A DNA stretch of 11,879 bases. It comes from Acetobacteraceae bacterium (GTDB lineage Bacteria; Pseudomonadota; Alphaproteobacteria; Acetobacterales; Acetobacteraceae). Below the pieces are notes generated by a model, which searched no databases, had not been told where the DNA came from, and saw nothing but the letters and a program-made list of their open reading frames with translations. A program made the translations under genes and the position numbers. Of this stretch, positions 6,098-11,879 are shown one piece after another. The stretch spans positions 1 through 11,879 of the forward strand of contig JASHVY010000626.1 of assembly GCA_030044345.1 (NCBI GenBank), read 5' to 3'. How positions within the stretch are numbered: position 1 is the first letter of the stretch; every line of letters begins with the position of its first letter.

Positions 6098-6970
6098 ATG
6101 ATGCCATCTCTCACCCGCCGCACCTTCCTCCACGCCGCCACTATCGCCACCGCCGCATCCCTCGGAAACAGGCCCGATTTCGCCGACACGATCGGCAGCC
6201 TCACCGCGCTCGAGGCTTCGGCCGGCGGGCGCATCGGCGTCGCCGGGCTGAATACGGCGAACAATGCCATGGTGACTCACCGCGCCGGTGAGCGTTTTCC
6301 GTTTTGCAGCACCTTCAAGCTGCTTTCCGTCTCGGCCATCCTGAAGCGGAGCGAGACCGATCCCGGGCTGCTCTCGCGCAAGATCGAGTACGCAAGCCAA
6401 ACACTCGTGAAATATTCTCCGATCACCAGCCTTCATCTCGCCACGGGCATGACGATCTCCGCCCTCTGCGCCGCCGCGCTGCAGGAGAGCGACAACACCG
6501 CCGCCAACCTGATCATCGGCCTGCTCGGCGGCCCCGCCGCCGTGACATCCTTCGCGCGTTCGATCGGCGATGACCAGTTCCGCCTCGATCGCTGGGAGAT
6601 TGCGCTCAACGATGCCGTGCCGGGCGATCCGCGCGATACCACGACCCCGGCCGCGATGGTGAAGGACCTGCAACGCGCCATGCTCGGCGACCTGCTCGCC
6701 TCGCCCCAGCGGGACCAGCTCATCGCCTGGATGCGCGGCTGTAAAACCGGCTTCAAGCGAATCCGCTCCGCCGTTCCTGCGAATTGGGGGGTCGCGGACA
6801 AGACCGGCACCGGGGATTACGGCACGGCCAACGACATCGCCGTGATCTGGCCGCCCGGAAGACCGCCGATCATCCTCGTCGTCTATGTCACGCTGGAGAA
6901 GAGGGATGCGCCGGCGCGCGACGATCTGGTCGCGGCCGCCGCCCGCATCGCTCTCGAAGGGCTCGGCTGA
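6098..6970 (+). CDS. bla: Class A beta-lactamase, Tat-exported
   Basis: Serine hydrolase that opens the beta-lactam ring of penicillins and related drugs in the periplasm. I start it at ATG 6098 (a second ATG follows at 6101), giving 290 residues. The N-terminus LTRRTFLHAATIATAAS at 5-21 is a twin-arginine signal; an upstream in-frame start at 6014 would bury this signal behind 28 residues encoded by a tandem repeat. All Ambler motifs are present: S71-T-F-K74 (nucleophile S70 by Ambler numbering), S131-D-N133, RWEIALN with the general base E167 (Ambler 166) and the omega-loop PGDPRDTTTP, and K235-T-G237. Cys70 precedes the serine, but there is no Cys at position 238, so the disulfide of KPC/SME-type carbapenemases is absent. 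Spectrum cannot be read. No AmpR-like regulator adjoins. The ribosome binding site is weak. Confidence 0.95.
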   Translation: MMPSLTRRTFLHAATIATAASLGNRPDFADTIGSLTALEASAGGRIGVAGLNTANNAMVTHRAGERFPFCSTFKLLSVSAILKRSETDPGLLSRKIEYASQTLVKYSPITSLHLATGMTISALCAAALQESDNTAANLIIGLLGGPAAVTSFARSIGDDQFRLDRWEIALNDAVPGDPRDTTTPAAMVKDLQRAMLGDLLASPQRDQLIAWMRGCKTGFKRIRSAVPANWGVADKTGTGDYGTANDIAVIWPPGRPPIILVVYVTLEKRDAPARDDLVAAAARIALEGLG

Positions 6971-7045
6971 GGACCCGACAACTCGGATACCCGTACTTTG
7001 GCATTCGTCTCGTTCCGCCCCCCACTTCCGCCCCCACGTACCCCC

Positions 7046-7054
7046 TTATCCACA
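7046..7054 (+). promoter_or_regulatory. Perfect DnaA box upstream of dnaB
   Basis: TTATCCACA, identical to the high-affinity DnaA box found in E. coli oriC, lies 40 bases before the dnaB start, in the 124-base gap after the beta-lactamase gene. In a GC-rich genome this 9-mer is rare by chance. A regulatory role for DnaA at dnaB is inference. I found no cluster of further boxes, so it is not an origin. No clear -35/-10 pair is visible in the same gap. Confidence 0.55.
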
Positions 7055-7094
7055 GGCTGCCGGACTCGGGTGGCTTCGCTATCCTCGTTCTTCC

Positions 7095-8579
7095 ATGAAT
7101 TCGCTCGACCCGCCCCTCCTCGGCCACGCGCTCCGCCGCCCGCCCACCAATCTGGAGGCGGAGCAGGCGCTGCTCGGCGCGCTTCTCGCCAACAACAAGG
7201 CGTTCGAGCGCGTCGCCGAGTTCCTCGTCCCGGACCATTTCGCGGATCCGATCCACGCCCGCATCTATGAGGCGATCCGCCGCCGCGTCGAAGCCGGCCA
7301 GCTCGCGGACGCCGTCACGCTTCGCGCCGAGTTCGAGCATTCCGGCGTGCTGGAGGAAGTGGGCGGCACCGCCTATCTCGCCCAGCTTCTCGCCGCCACC
7401 GTCGGCATCATCAATGCCGGCGAATATGGCCGCACCATCCATGATGCCTGGCTCCGCCGCCAGCTCATCGATCTCGGCGAGGTGGTGGTCAACCGCGCTT
7501 TCGGCGCCGAGCCGGAGCTCGGCGCGCGTGACCAGGTCGAAGCGGCCGAGCAGTCGCTTTACGATCTCGCGACGCGCGGCGCGGCCGAAGGCGGCTTCCT
7601 CAATTTCGAGCGCGCGCTCGCCCAGGCCATCGAAAATGCGGAGCGCGCCTTCCGCCGCACCGGCCATGTCTCGGGCCTCACCACCGGGCTCCGTGATCTC
7701 GATGCCAAGACCGGCGGCCTCCACCCCTCGGATCTCGTCGTGCTCGCCGGCCGCCCCGGCATGGGCAAGACCTCGCTCGCCGTCTGCATCGCCGTGGGCG
7801 CGGCCCGCGCGCTCCTCGCCGCCTCCGCCGGCAATTCGAAGCGGCCGGCCGTCGCCATCTTCTCCCTCGAGATGAGTGCCGAGCAGCTCGCCACCCGCGT
7901 CCTCGCCGAGCAGGCGCGCATCAGCGGGGACCGCATCCGCCGGGGCGAGATCGGCCAGCGCGATTTCGACCGCTTCGTCGCCGTCTCGCGCGAGATCAGC
8001 AGTCTCCCGCTCGAAATCGACGACACACCCGCCGTCACCCTCTCGGCACTCCGCACCCGCGCGCGCCGGCTCAAGCGCACGCGCGGCCTCGCCCTCCTCG
8101 TGATCGATTATCTCCAGCTCATGCGCCCCGCCGCCGGCACGAGGCCCGAGAACCGCGTGCTCGAGATCAGCCACATCACCCAGGGCCTGAAAGCCATCGC
8201 CAAGGAGCTGGAGGTTCCGGTGCTCGCCCTCTCCCAGCTCTCCCGCGCCGTCGAATCGCGGGAGGACAAGCGCCCTCAGCTTTCCGATCTTCGCGAGTCG
8301 GGCACCATCGAGCAGGACGCCGATTCGGTCATGTTCATCTACCGGGACGAATATTATTACGCCCAGCGCGCGCCCAAGCAGATGAACTTCGAATCCGAGG
8401 AGCGTTTCCAGGAAGCGACCGAGAAATGGCAGCGGGACATGGAGCGGGTGCACAACCGCGCCGAGCTCTTCCTCGCCAAGCAGCGCCATGGTCCCACCGG
8501 CAAGATCGACCTCTTCTTCGAAGCCGAGTTCACCCGCTTCGCCGATCTCGACCTTCAGCATTCCGATGTCGGCTGTTGA
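7095..8579 (+). CDS. dnaB: Replicative DNA helicase
   Basis: Hexameric 5'-3' helicase that unwinds the fork ahead of DNA polymerase III and recruits primase. Starting at ATG 7095 gives 494 residues; the frame is open further upstream, but the conserved N-terminal domain begins with RRPPTNLEAEQALLGALL at 14-31, just after this ATG. No strong Shine-Dalgarno is visible. The N-terminal primase-binding domain covers about 15-120, a linker follows, and the RecA-like ATPase domain spans about 190-480: Walker A GRPGMGKTS with K225, Walker B LLVIDYLQLM with D338, SQLSR near 390-394 and KQRHGPTG with the candidate arginine finger R464. Residues about 420-456 form a charged insertion (KWQRDMERVHNRAE) relative to E. 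coli DnaB, of a kind usual in alphaproteobacteria. No intein. The 3' end overlaps alr by 14 bases, making it the first gene of a tight four-gene unit. Confidence 0.96.
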   Translation: MNSLDPPLLGHALRRPPTNLEAEQALLGALLANNKAFERVAEFLVPDHFADPIHARIYEAIRRRVEAGQLADAVTLRAEFEHSGVLEEVGGTAYLAQLLAATVGIINAGEYGRTIHDAWLRRQLIDLGEVVVNRAFGAEPELGARDQVEAAEQSLYDLATRGAAEGGFLNFERALAQAIENAERAFRRTGHVSGLTTGLRDLDAKTGGLHPSDLVVLAGRPGMGKTSLAVCIAVGAARALLAASAGNSKRPAVAIFSLEMSAEQLATRVLAEQARISGDRIRRGEIGQRDFDRFVAVSREISSLPLEIDDTPAVTLSALRTRARRLKRTRGLALLVIDYLQLMRPAAGTRPENRVLEISHITQGLKAIAKELEVPVLALSQLSRAVESREDKRPQLSDLRESGTIEQDADSVMFIYRDEYYYAQRAPKQMNFESEERFQEATEKWQRDMERVHNRAELFLAKQRHGPTGKIDLFFEAEFTRFADLDLQHSDVGC

Positions 8580-9666
8580 GGCTGAAACCGCCGCCGCCAT
8601 CCTGACGATCGATCTCCCCGCCATCGTCGCCAACTGGCGCACACTCTCTGCCCGCCATCCCGCCGGCCCGGTCGCCGGCGTGGTCAAGGCCGATGCCTAC
8701 GGTCTCGGCGCCACCCTCGTCGCCCCGGCGCTCCATGAAGCGGGCTGCCGGCATTTCTTCACCGCCCACCTGGAGGAAGCGCTGGCGATCCGCCCGCTCC
8801 TTCCCGATGCCGTGCTGGGCGTGCTGAACGGCCTCATCGCCGGCACTGAGGCCATCCACCGCGTTCAATCCATCATCCCCGTCCTCGGCTCGCTGCCCGA
8901 AATCGCGCTCTGGCGTGCCGAGGCCGCCCGCGCCGGCGCCTCCCTTCCTGCAATCCTCCATATCGATACCGGCATGTCCCGTCTCGGCCTCACCGAGGCC
9001 GAAGTGGCCGCTCTCGCCGCCGATCCCGCGCTGCTCGCCGGCATCACGCTCCGCTACGTGATGACCCATCTCGTCAGCGCCGAGAGCGCGGATGACCCGC
9101 TCAACGAGCATCAGCGCGCCCGTTTCGCAGCACTGGCCGCCCGCCTGCCGCCCGCGCCGCGCTCGATCGCCAATTCCTCCGGCATCTTCCTCGGTCCCCG
9201 TTTCGCCTCGGACCTCGCCCGCCCGGGTGCTGCGCTCTATGGCATCAACCCCGTGCCCGACCAGCCGAATCCCATGCGCCCCGTGGTCCGCCTCACCGCC
9301 CGGGTGCTCAGCCTGCGCGCGCTCGAGCCCGGCGAGAGCGTCGGCTACAACGCCACCTGGCGGGCCGCGCGCGGAAGCCGCATCGCCACCATTGCCGTCG
9401 GCTACGCGGATGGCTGGCCCCGCCGCCTCTCCAATCGGGGGGCGGCCATCTTTGACGGAAGGCGCCTGCCGCTGGTAGGCCGTGTCTCCATGGACCTCAC
9501 GACCTATGACGCGACCGACCACCCGGGCCTCCGGCCGGGCGATTGGCTTGAGCTGATCGGCCCGGCCCAGCCGCTCGCCGCCGTGGCCGAGGCGGCGGAA
9601 ACCAACGAGTACGAGATCCTGACCGCGCTCGGGCCGCGCTATCACCGCGTGGTGGTCGCCGCGTGA
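8566..9666 (+). CDS. alr: Alanine racemase
   Basis: PLP enzyme interconverting L- and D-alanine and so supplying D-Ala for peptidoglycan, in the cytosol. ATG 8566 lies inside the end of dnaB (14-base overlap) and gives 366 residues, the usual length; an earlier in-frame start at 8488 would only add dnaB-overlapping sequence. The PLP lysine K41 is in GVVKADAYGLG, HIDTGMSRLG is at 132-141, and the second catalytic base Y261 is in SVGYNATW. GRVSMDLTTYD at 305-315 belongs to the C-terminal beta domain that completes the active site of the partner subunit. All key residues are intact, so it is a working dimeric racemase. The dnaB-alr order recurs in many alphaproteobacteria. Its TGA overlaps the mlaE GTG. 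A biosynthetic (alr) rather than catabolic (dadX) role is inferred from this housekeeping setting. Confidence 0.95.
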   Translation: MSAVEAETAAAILTIDLPAIVANWRTLSARHPAGPVAGVVKADAYGLGATLVAPALHEAGCRHFFTAHLEEALAIRPLLPDAVLGVLNGLIAGTEAIHRVQSIIPVLGSLPEIALWRAEAARAGASLPAILHIDTGMSRLGLTEAEVAALAADPALLAGITLRYVMTHLVSAESADDPLNEHQRARFAALAARLPPAPRSIANSSGIFLGPRFASDLARPGAALYGINPVPDQPNPMRPVVRLTARVLSLRALEPGESVGYNATWRAARGSRIATIAVGYADGWPRRLSNRGAAIFDGRRLPLVGRVSMDLTTYDATDHPGLRPGDWLELIGPAQPLAAVAEAAETNEYEILTALGPRYHRVVVAA

Positions 9667-10448
9667 CTTCCCTGGCCGCGGCTCTCGCCGGCATCGGGCG
9701 GCCGGTTCTCACGCTCTGCCGCACGGCCGGGCGGGTCGCGCTCTTTGCGGTGAGCGGCCTCTCCCACCTCATCCGCCCGCCCTTCCATCTGCGCATGTTC
9801 CTCCGCGCGCTGGTGGAGATGGCCTATTTTAGCCTGCCCGTGGTCGCGCTCACCGCGATCTTCACCGGCATGGTTCTGGCACTTCAGTCCTATACCGGCT
9901 TTGCCCGCTTCTCCGCTCAGGGCGCGGTCGCCTCGGTGGTGGTGCTCTCGGTGACGCGGGAGCTCGGCCCGGTACTCGCCGGCCTCATGGTCGCGGGCCG
10001 CGTGGGTGCTGCGATGGCGGCCGAGATCGGCACCATGCGCGTCACCGACCAGATCGACGCGCTCGCCACCCTCTCCACCGATCCGATGAAATATCTCGTC
10101 GCCCCGCGGCTTCTCGGCGGCATCCTCGCGCTCCCCATGCTGGTGGTGGTGGCGGATATCCTGGGCGTGCTCGGCGGCTTCATCGTCAGCACCACCTCCC
10201 TCGGCTTCAATCCCGCCGCCTACCTGCACAGCACCTTCACCTATCTCGAGACGATCGATGTCGTCTCCGGCCTCGTGAAGGCGGCGGTCTTCGGGTTCCT
10301 GATCGCGCTGATGGGCTGCTACAACGGCTATATGACACGCGGCGGCGCCGAAGGCGTGGGTGCGGCGACAACCGCGGCGGTGGTCTCCGCCTCCATCCTC
10401 ATCCTCGCCTTCGATTATGTGCTGACCGGACTTTTCTTCAGCCAATGA
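9663..10448 (+). CDS. mlaE: MlaE-family lipid ABC transporter permease
   Basis: Inner-membrane permease of the Mla-type system that moves phospholipids between inner and outer membranes to keep outer-membrane asymmetry. It begins at a GTG at 9663 that overlaps the alr stop as GTGA, and is 261 residues long, as expected for the family. Residues about 54-77 (LPVVALTAIFTGMVLALQSY), 96-120, 150-175, 205-222 and 236-258 are hydrophobic, fitting five or so membrane helices. EIGTMRVTDQIDAL at 121-134 is the characteristic MlaE motif that forms the coupling contact with the ATPase. It is immediately followed, with an ATGA overlap, by the ATPase gene. Family members also include steroid or MCE-linked importers, so the exact lipid is not certain, though phospholipid is the default for proteobacteria. 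Confidence 0.92.
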   Translation: MTSLAAALAGIGRPVLTLCRTAGRVALFAVSGLSHLIRPPFHLRMFLRALVEMAYFSLPVVALTAIFTGMVLALQSYTGFARFSAQGAVASVVVLSVTRELGPVLAGLMVAGRVGAAMAAEIGTMRVTDQIDALATLSTDPMKYLVAPRLLGGILALPMLVVVADILGVLGGFIVSTTSLGFNPAAYLHSTFTYLETIDVVSGLVKAAVFGFLIALMGCYNGYMTRGGAEGVGAATTAAVVSASILILAFDYVLTGLFFSQ

Positions 10449-11239
10449 GCGAGCCAATGAGCGCGGGGCCGCCGAAAATCCGCATCCGCGGGCTCGTCAA
10501 ATCCTTCGGCGAGAAGAAGGTGCTGGACGGCATCGATCTCGACATCATGCAAGGCACCTCGCTCGTCGTCATCGGCGGCTCCGGCTCGGGCAAGTCGGTG
10601 CTGGTCAAATGCATCCTCAACCTGCTCACGCCCGATGCCGGGACGATCGAGATCGATGGGGAGAATGTGCTGGCACTCCCGCCCCGCGCGCGGCGGGCGG
10701 TCTATGCCAAGGTCGGCATGCTGTTCCAGAACGGCGCGCTCTTCGATTCGCTCCCGGTCTGGGAGAATGTCGCCTTCGGCCTGCTCGCCCGCCATCGCGT
10801 CACGCGGGGGGAAGCACGGCTGCGCGCGGGCGAGATTCTTGCCCAGGTCGGGCTCGGGCCGGAGGTGAGCCGGCTTTTCCCCGCCGAGCTTTCGGGCGGC
10901 ATGCAGAAGCGGGTGGCGCTTGCCCGCGCCATCGCCGCCCGGCCCGAGATGCTCTTCTTCGACGAACCCACCACCGGCCTCGACCCGATCCTCGGCGCGG
11001 TGATCGACGGGCTGATCGTCGATTGCGTGAAGCGCCTCGGCTCGACCGCGCTCGCCATCACCCACGATATGAGCTCGGCCCAGCATATCGGCGACGAGGC
11101 CGCCATGCTCTTCGAAGGCCGCATCGTCTGGCGCGGCCCCGCCACATCCCTGCTCGCCAGCGGCAACCCGGTCGTCGATCAATTCACCCACGGCCGCCGC
11201 GAAGGCCCGATCAAGATGGAATTGTGCGGCGGGATGTGA
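10445..11239 (+). CDS. mlaF: MlaF-family lipid ABC transporter ATP-binding protein
   Basis: Cytosolic ATPase partner of the MlaE permease, 264 residues, starting at ATG 10445 that overlaps the mlaE stop; a second in-frame ATG five residues on is possible. Walker A GGSGSGKS is at 44-51 (K50), the Q-loop glutamine Q95 in MLFQNGALFDSL (a motif typical of MlaF), signature LSGGMQKR at 149-156, Walker B MLFFDEPTTGLDP with D173-E174, and the switch histidine H207 in THDMS. Everything needed for ATP hydrolysis is present. The C-terminus, from about 240, is a short tail (HGRREGPIKMEL). The gene is last in the dnaB-alr-mlaE-mlaF unit. No mlaD, mlaC or mlaB follows; a terminator lies about 150 bases downstream, so the substrate-binding MCE subunit must be encoded elsewhere if the transporter works. 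Confidence 0.94.
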   Translation: MSEPMSAGPPKIRIRGLVKSFGEKKVLDGIDLDIMQGTSLVVIGGSGSGKSVLVKCILNLLTPDAGTIEIDGENVLALPPRARRAVYAKVGMLFQNGALFDSLPVWENVAFGLLARHRVTRGEARLRAGEILAQVGLGPEVSRLFPAELSGGMQKRVALARAIAARPEMLFFDEPTTGLDPILGAVIDGLIVDCVKRLGSTALAITHDMSSAQHIGDEAAMLFEGRIVWRGPATSLLASGNPVVDQFTHGRREGPIKMELCGGM

Positions 11240-11308
11240 AGTCTCGACAGGGTGTGCATGACGCCCATCCCGTGCCGTTCGCCAAGATGAGGAAGCTCCC
11301 TCAGGCGT

Positions 11309-11352
11309 GCGGGCCGCAGCCCGCGGCATTTTGTCCTTTGGCGTTTTGTCCT
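11309..11352 (+). repeat. GC stem-loop followed by a 13-base direct repeat
   Basis: The arms GCGGGC (11309-11314) and GCCCGC (11319-11324) enclose loop CGCA. Right after come GGCATTTTGTCCT (11325-11337) and GGCGTTTTGTCCT (11340-11352), identical but for one base and set 15 bases apart. The hairpin with the nearby TTTT could act as a first weak terminator, or the block may be a dispersed intergenic repeat. Confidence 0.5.
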
Positions 11353-11388
11353 GCGGCAGTCGCGCCCGACGAAGCCGCCTGAGCCGGC

Positions 11389-11407
11389 AAAGCGACGGTC
11401 GCTTTTT
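11389..11407 (+). terminator. Intrinsic terminator after mlaF
   Basis: AAAGCGAC and GTCGCTTT are exactly complementary. A realistic fold pairs AAAGCG with CGCTTT around an ACGGT loop, and the T-run continues to 11407. It would end the dnaB-alr-mlaE-mlaF transcript about 150 bases after mlaF. The stem is short, so efficiency is uncertain. Confidence 0.6.
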
Positions 11408-11494
11408 GGACAAATCAGCGTGGAATTTCGGCTTAGTGTTGTTTTGCCGAGCGGATTCAAGGCACGCCTGGATCGCTGCGCGCCAGGGTCCCCG

Positions 11495-11535
11495 CGAACT
11501 CGTTCGGGGCACCCCGTCGCGGAATGCCCCATTCC
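11495..11535. promoter_or_regulatory. Cluster of short inverted repeats upstream of the LysR gene
   Basis: Three small dyads follow one another: CGAAC/GTTCG (11495-11506), CGGGG/CCCCG (11505-11516) and GGAAT/ATTCC with a five-base spacer (11521-11535). They sit 39-79 bases before the start codon, where LysR regulators often bind their own promoters. A role is inferred only; no clear promoter hexamers were found. Confidence 0.3.
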
Positions 11536-11573
11536 ACCAGAAGCCATATTGATCTAGCGGGGAGAAAGCTCTC

Positions 11574-11879
11574 ATGCCCTACATTCCACCGCTGACGGCT
11601 CTGCGCTCTCTGGAGGCTGTTCTGCGCTTGGGCAGCTTTGGTCGTGCCGCCGAGGATCTGAACGTCAGCAAGAGCGCGATAAGTCATCAGGTGAAAGCTC
11701 TCGAGGAGAATCTTGGCGTTGCTCTCGTTGTACGGCCAAGTACAGGAGAAACGAGACGCACCACGGCCACCCCTGAAGGAAGACGATTACAGGAGGCCGT
11801 GGAGCTGGCTTTGGGCCAGCTCGGGAATGTCTGCGAAGACATCAAAGCAGGCTCCAGAAAAACCAAGCGCAGAAGGCTG
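11574..11879 (+). CDS. LysR-family transcriptional regulator, 3'-truncated by window edge
   Basis: DNA-binding regulator whose first 102 codons are in the window; the frame is open to the last base. ATG 11574 has GGGGAG nine bases upstream. The sequence PLTALRSLEAVLRLGSF, then GRAAEDLNVSKSAISHQ and VKALEENLGVALVVR, is the winged helix-turn-helix of LysR proteins, most like the GcvA-type branch. It continues with TPEGRRLQEAVELALGQL, the start of the linker helix. After that, KAGSRKTKRRRL is an unusually basic run. The ligand-binding domain lies outside, so target and effector are unknown. Codons such as ATA, AGT, GTA, TTA and AGA appear, unlike the GC-ending codons of dnaB or argD, which hints at acquired DNA. 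The regulated gene is often divergent or adjacent, but mlaF is not an obvious target. Confidence 0.88.
   Translation, partial: MPYIPPLTALRSLEAVLRLGSFGRAAEDLNVSKSAISHQVKALEENLGVALVVRPSTGETRRTTATPEGRRLQEAVELALGQLGNVCEDIKAGSRKTKRRRL

Larger units (their letters stand above)
11240..11573 (+). other. Intergenic region between mlaF and LysR gene
   Basis: 334 bases without a supported gene. It holds a small GC stem-loop, a 13-base direct repeat, an intrinsic terminator and a cluster of short inverted repeats before the LysR start, listed separately. Short open frames on both strands show no family resemblance. Confidence 0.6.

Noticed and set aside
4266..6101. 611-codon plus-strand open frame opposite chrA and the PLD gene
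   Set aside because: It mirrors two intact genes with catalytic motifs on the other strand; no start signal or family resemblance.
7046..7054. Replication origin at the DnaA box
   Set aside because: A single box without further boxes, AT-rich unwinding stretch or origin-type genes; only a regulatory site is plausible.
6888..8687. 599-codon minus-strand open frame opposite dnaB and the start of alr
   Set aside because: Antisense shadow of dnaB, with repetitive low-complexity Gly/Ala/Glu content and no motif.
11307..11552. 81-codon plus-strand frame between mlaF and the LysR gene
   Set aside because: It spans the terminator, the direct repeats and the dyads, with no recognisable protein features.
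10415..11575. 386-codon minus-strand open frame opposite mlaF
   Set aside because: Antisense to a complete ABC ATPase; crosses the terminator and intergenic repeats.

Overview
The window reads as ordinary chromosome from a high-GC alphaproteobacterium, most likely an acetic-acid/acidophile lineage of Rhodospirillales (Acetobacteraceae-like). This is an inference from the strongly GC-biased third positions, the DnaB insertion that resembles alphaproteobacterial DnaB, the dnaB-alr adjacency and the protein sequences. I cannot name a genus. I see no mobile element, tRNA, rRNA or CRISPR array.

Layout. (1) 1-2011, plus strand: the 3' part of argD overlapping a complete argF, two arginine-biosynthesis steps joined by an ATGA stop/start. 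(2) 2143-3198, plus: an orphan Tat-exported BMP-family solute-binding protein. (3) 3199-3488: a short convergent intergenic region packed with four stem-loops. One is a clear intrinsic terminator for the minus-strand operon. Two others are inverted copies of one AT-rich repeat. (4) 3489-5747, minus: a three-gene operon with overlapping ends, a two-HKD phospholipase D-like protein followed by two half-size ChrA proteins that together make one CHR transporter. A promoter and a TTG start can be proposed for the first gene. (5) 5748-6097: divergent control region with a pair of GAATTGAA boxes, small inverted repeats and a perfect triple 13-bp tandem repeat. (6) 6098-6970, plus: a Tat-exported class A beta-lactamase with all catalytic motifs. 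(7) 7095-11239, plus: dnaB, alr, mlaE and mlaF, each overlapping the next, preceded by a perfect DnaA box. A terminator lies about 150 bp after mlaF. (8) 11574 to the end, plus: the N-terminal helix-turn-helix part of a LysR regulator with less GC-biased codons, running off the window.

How the genes fit together. argD and argF are consecutive blocks of arginine synthesis. The dnaB-alr-mlaEF chain joins chromosome replication, D-alanine supply for the cell wall and outer-membrane lipid maintenance in one probable transcript, and the DnaA box suggests, but does not prove, a link to replication initiation. The beta-lactamase beside an envelope gene set is probably coincidental.

I found no strong candidate for a wholly new system. 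The most worthwhile leads are the DnaA box at dnaB, the hairpin-filled convergent region, the PLD-ChrA operon and the 13-bp tandem repeat before the beta-lactamase.
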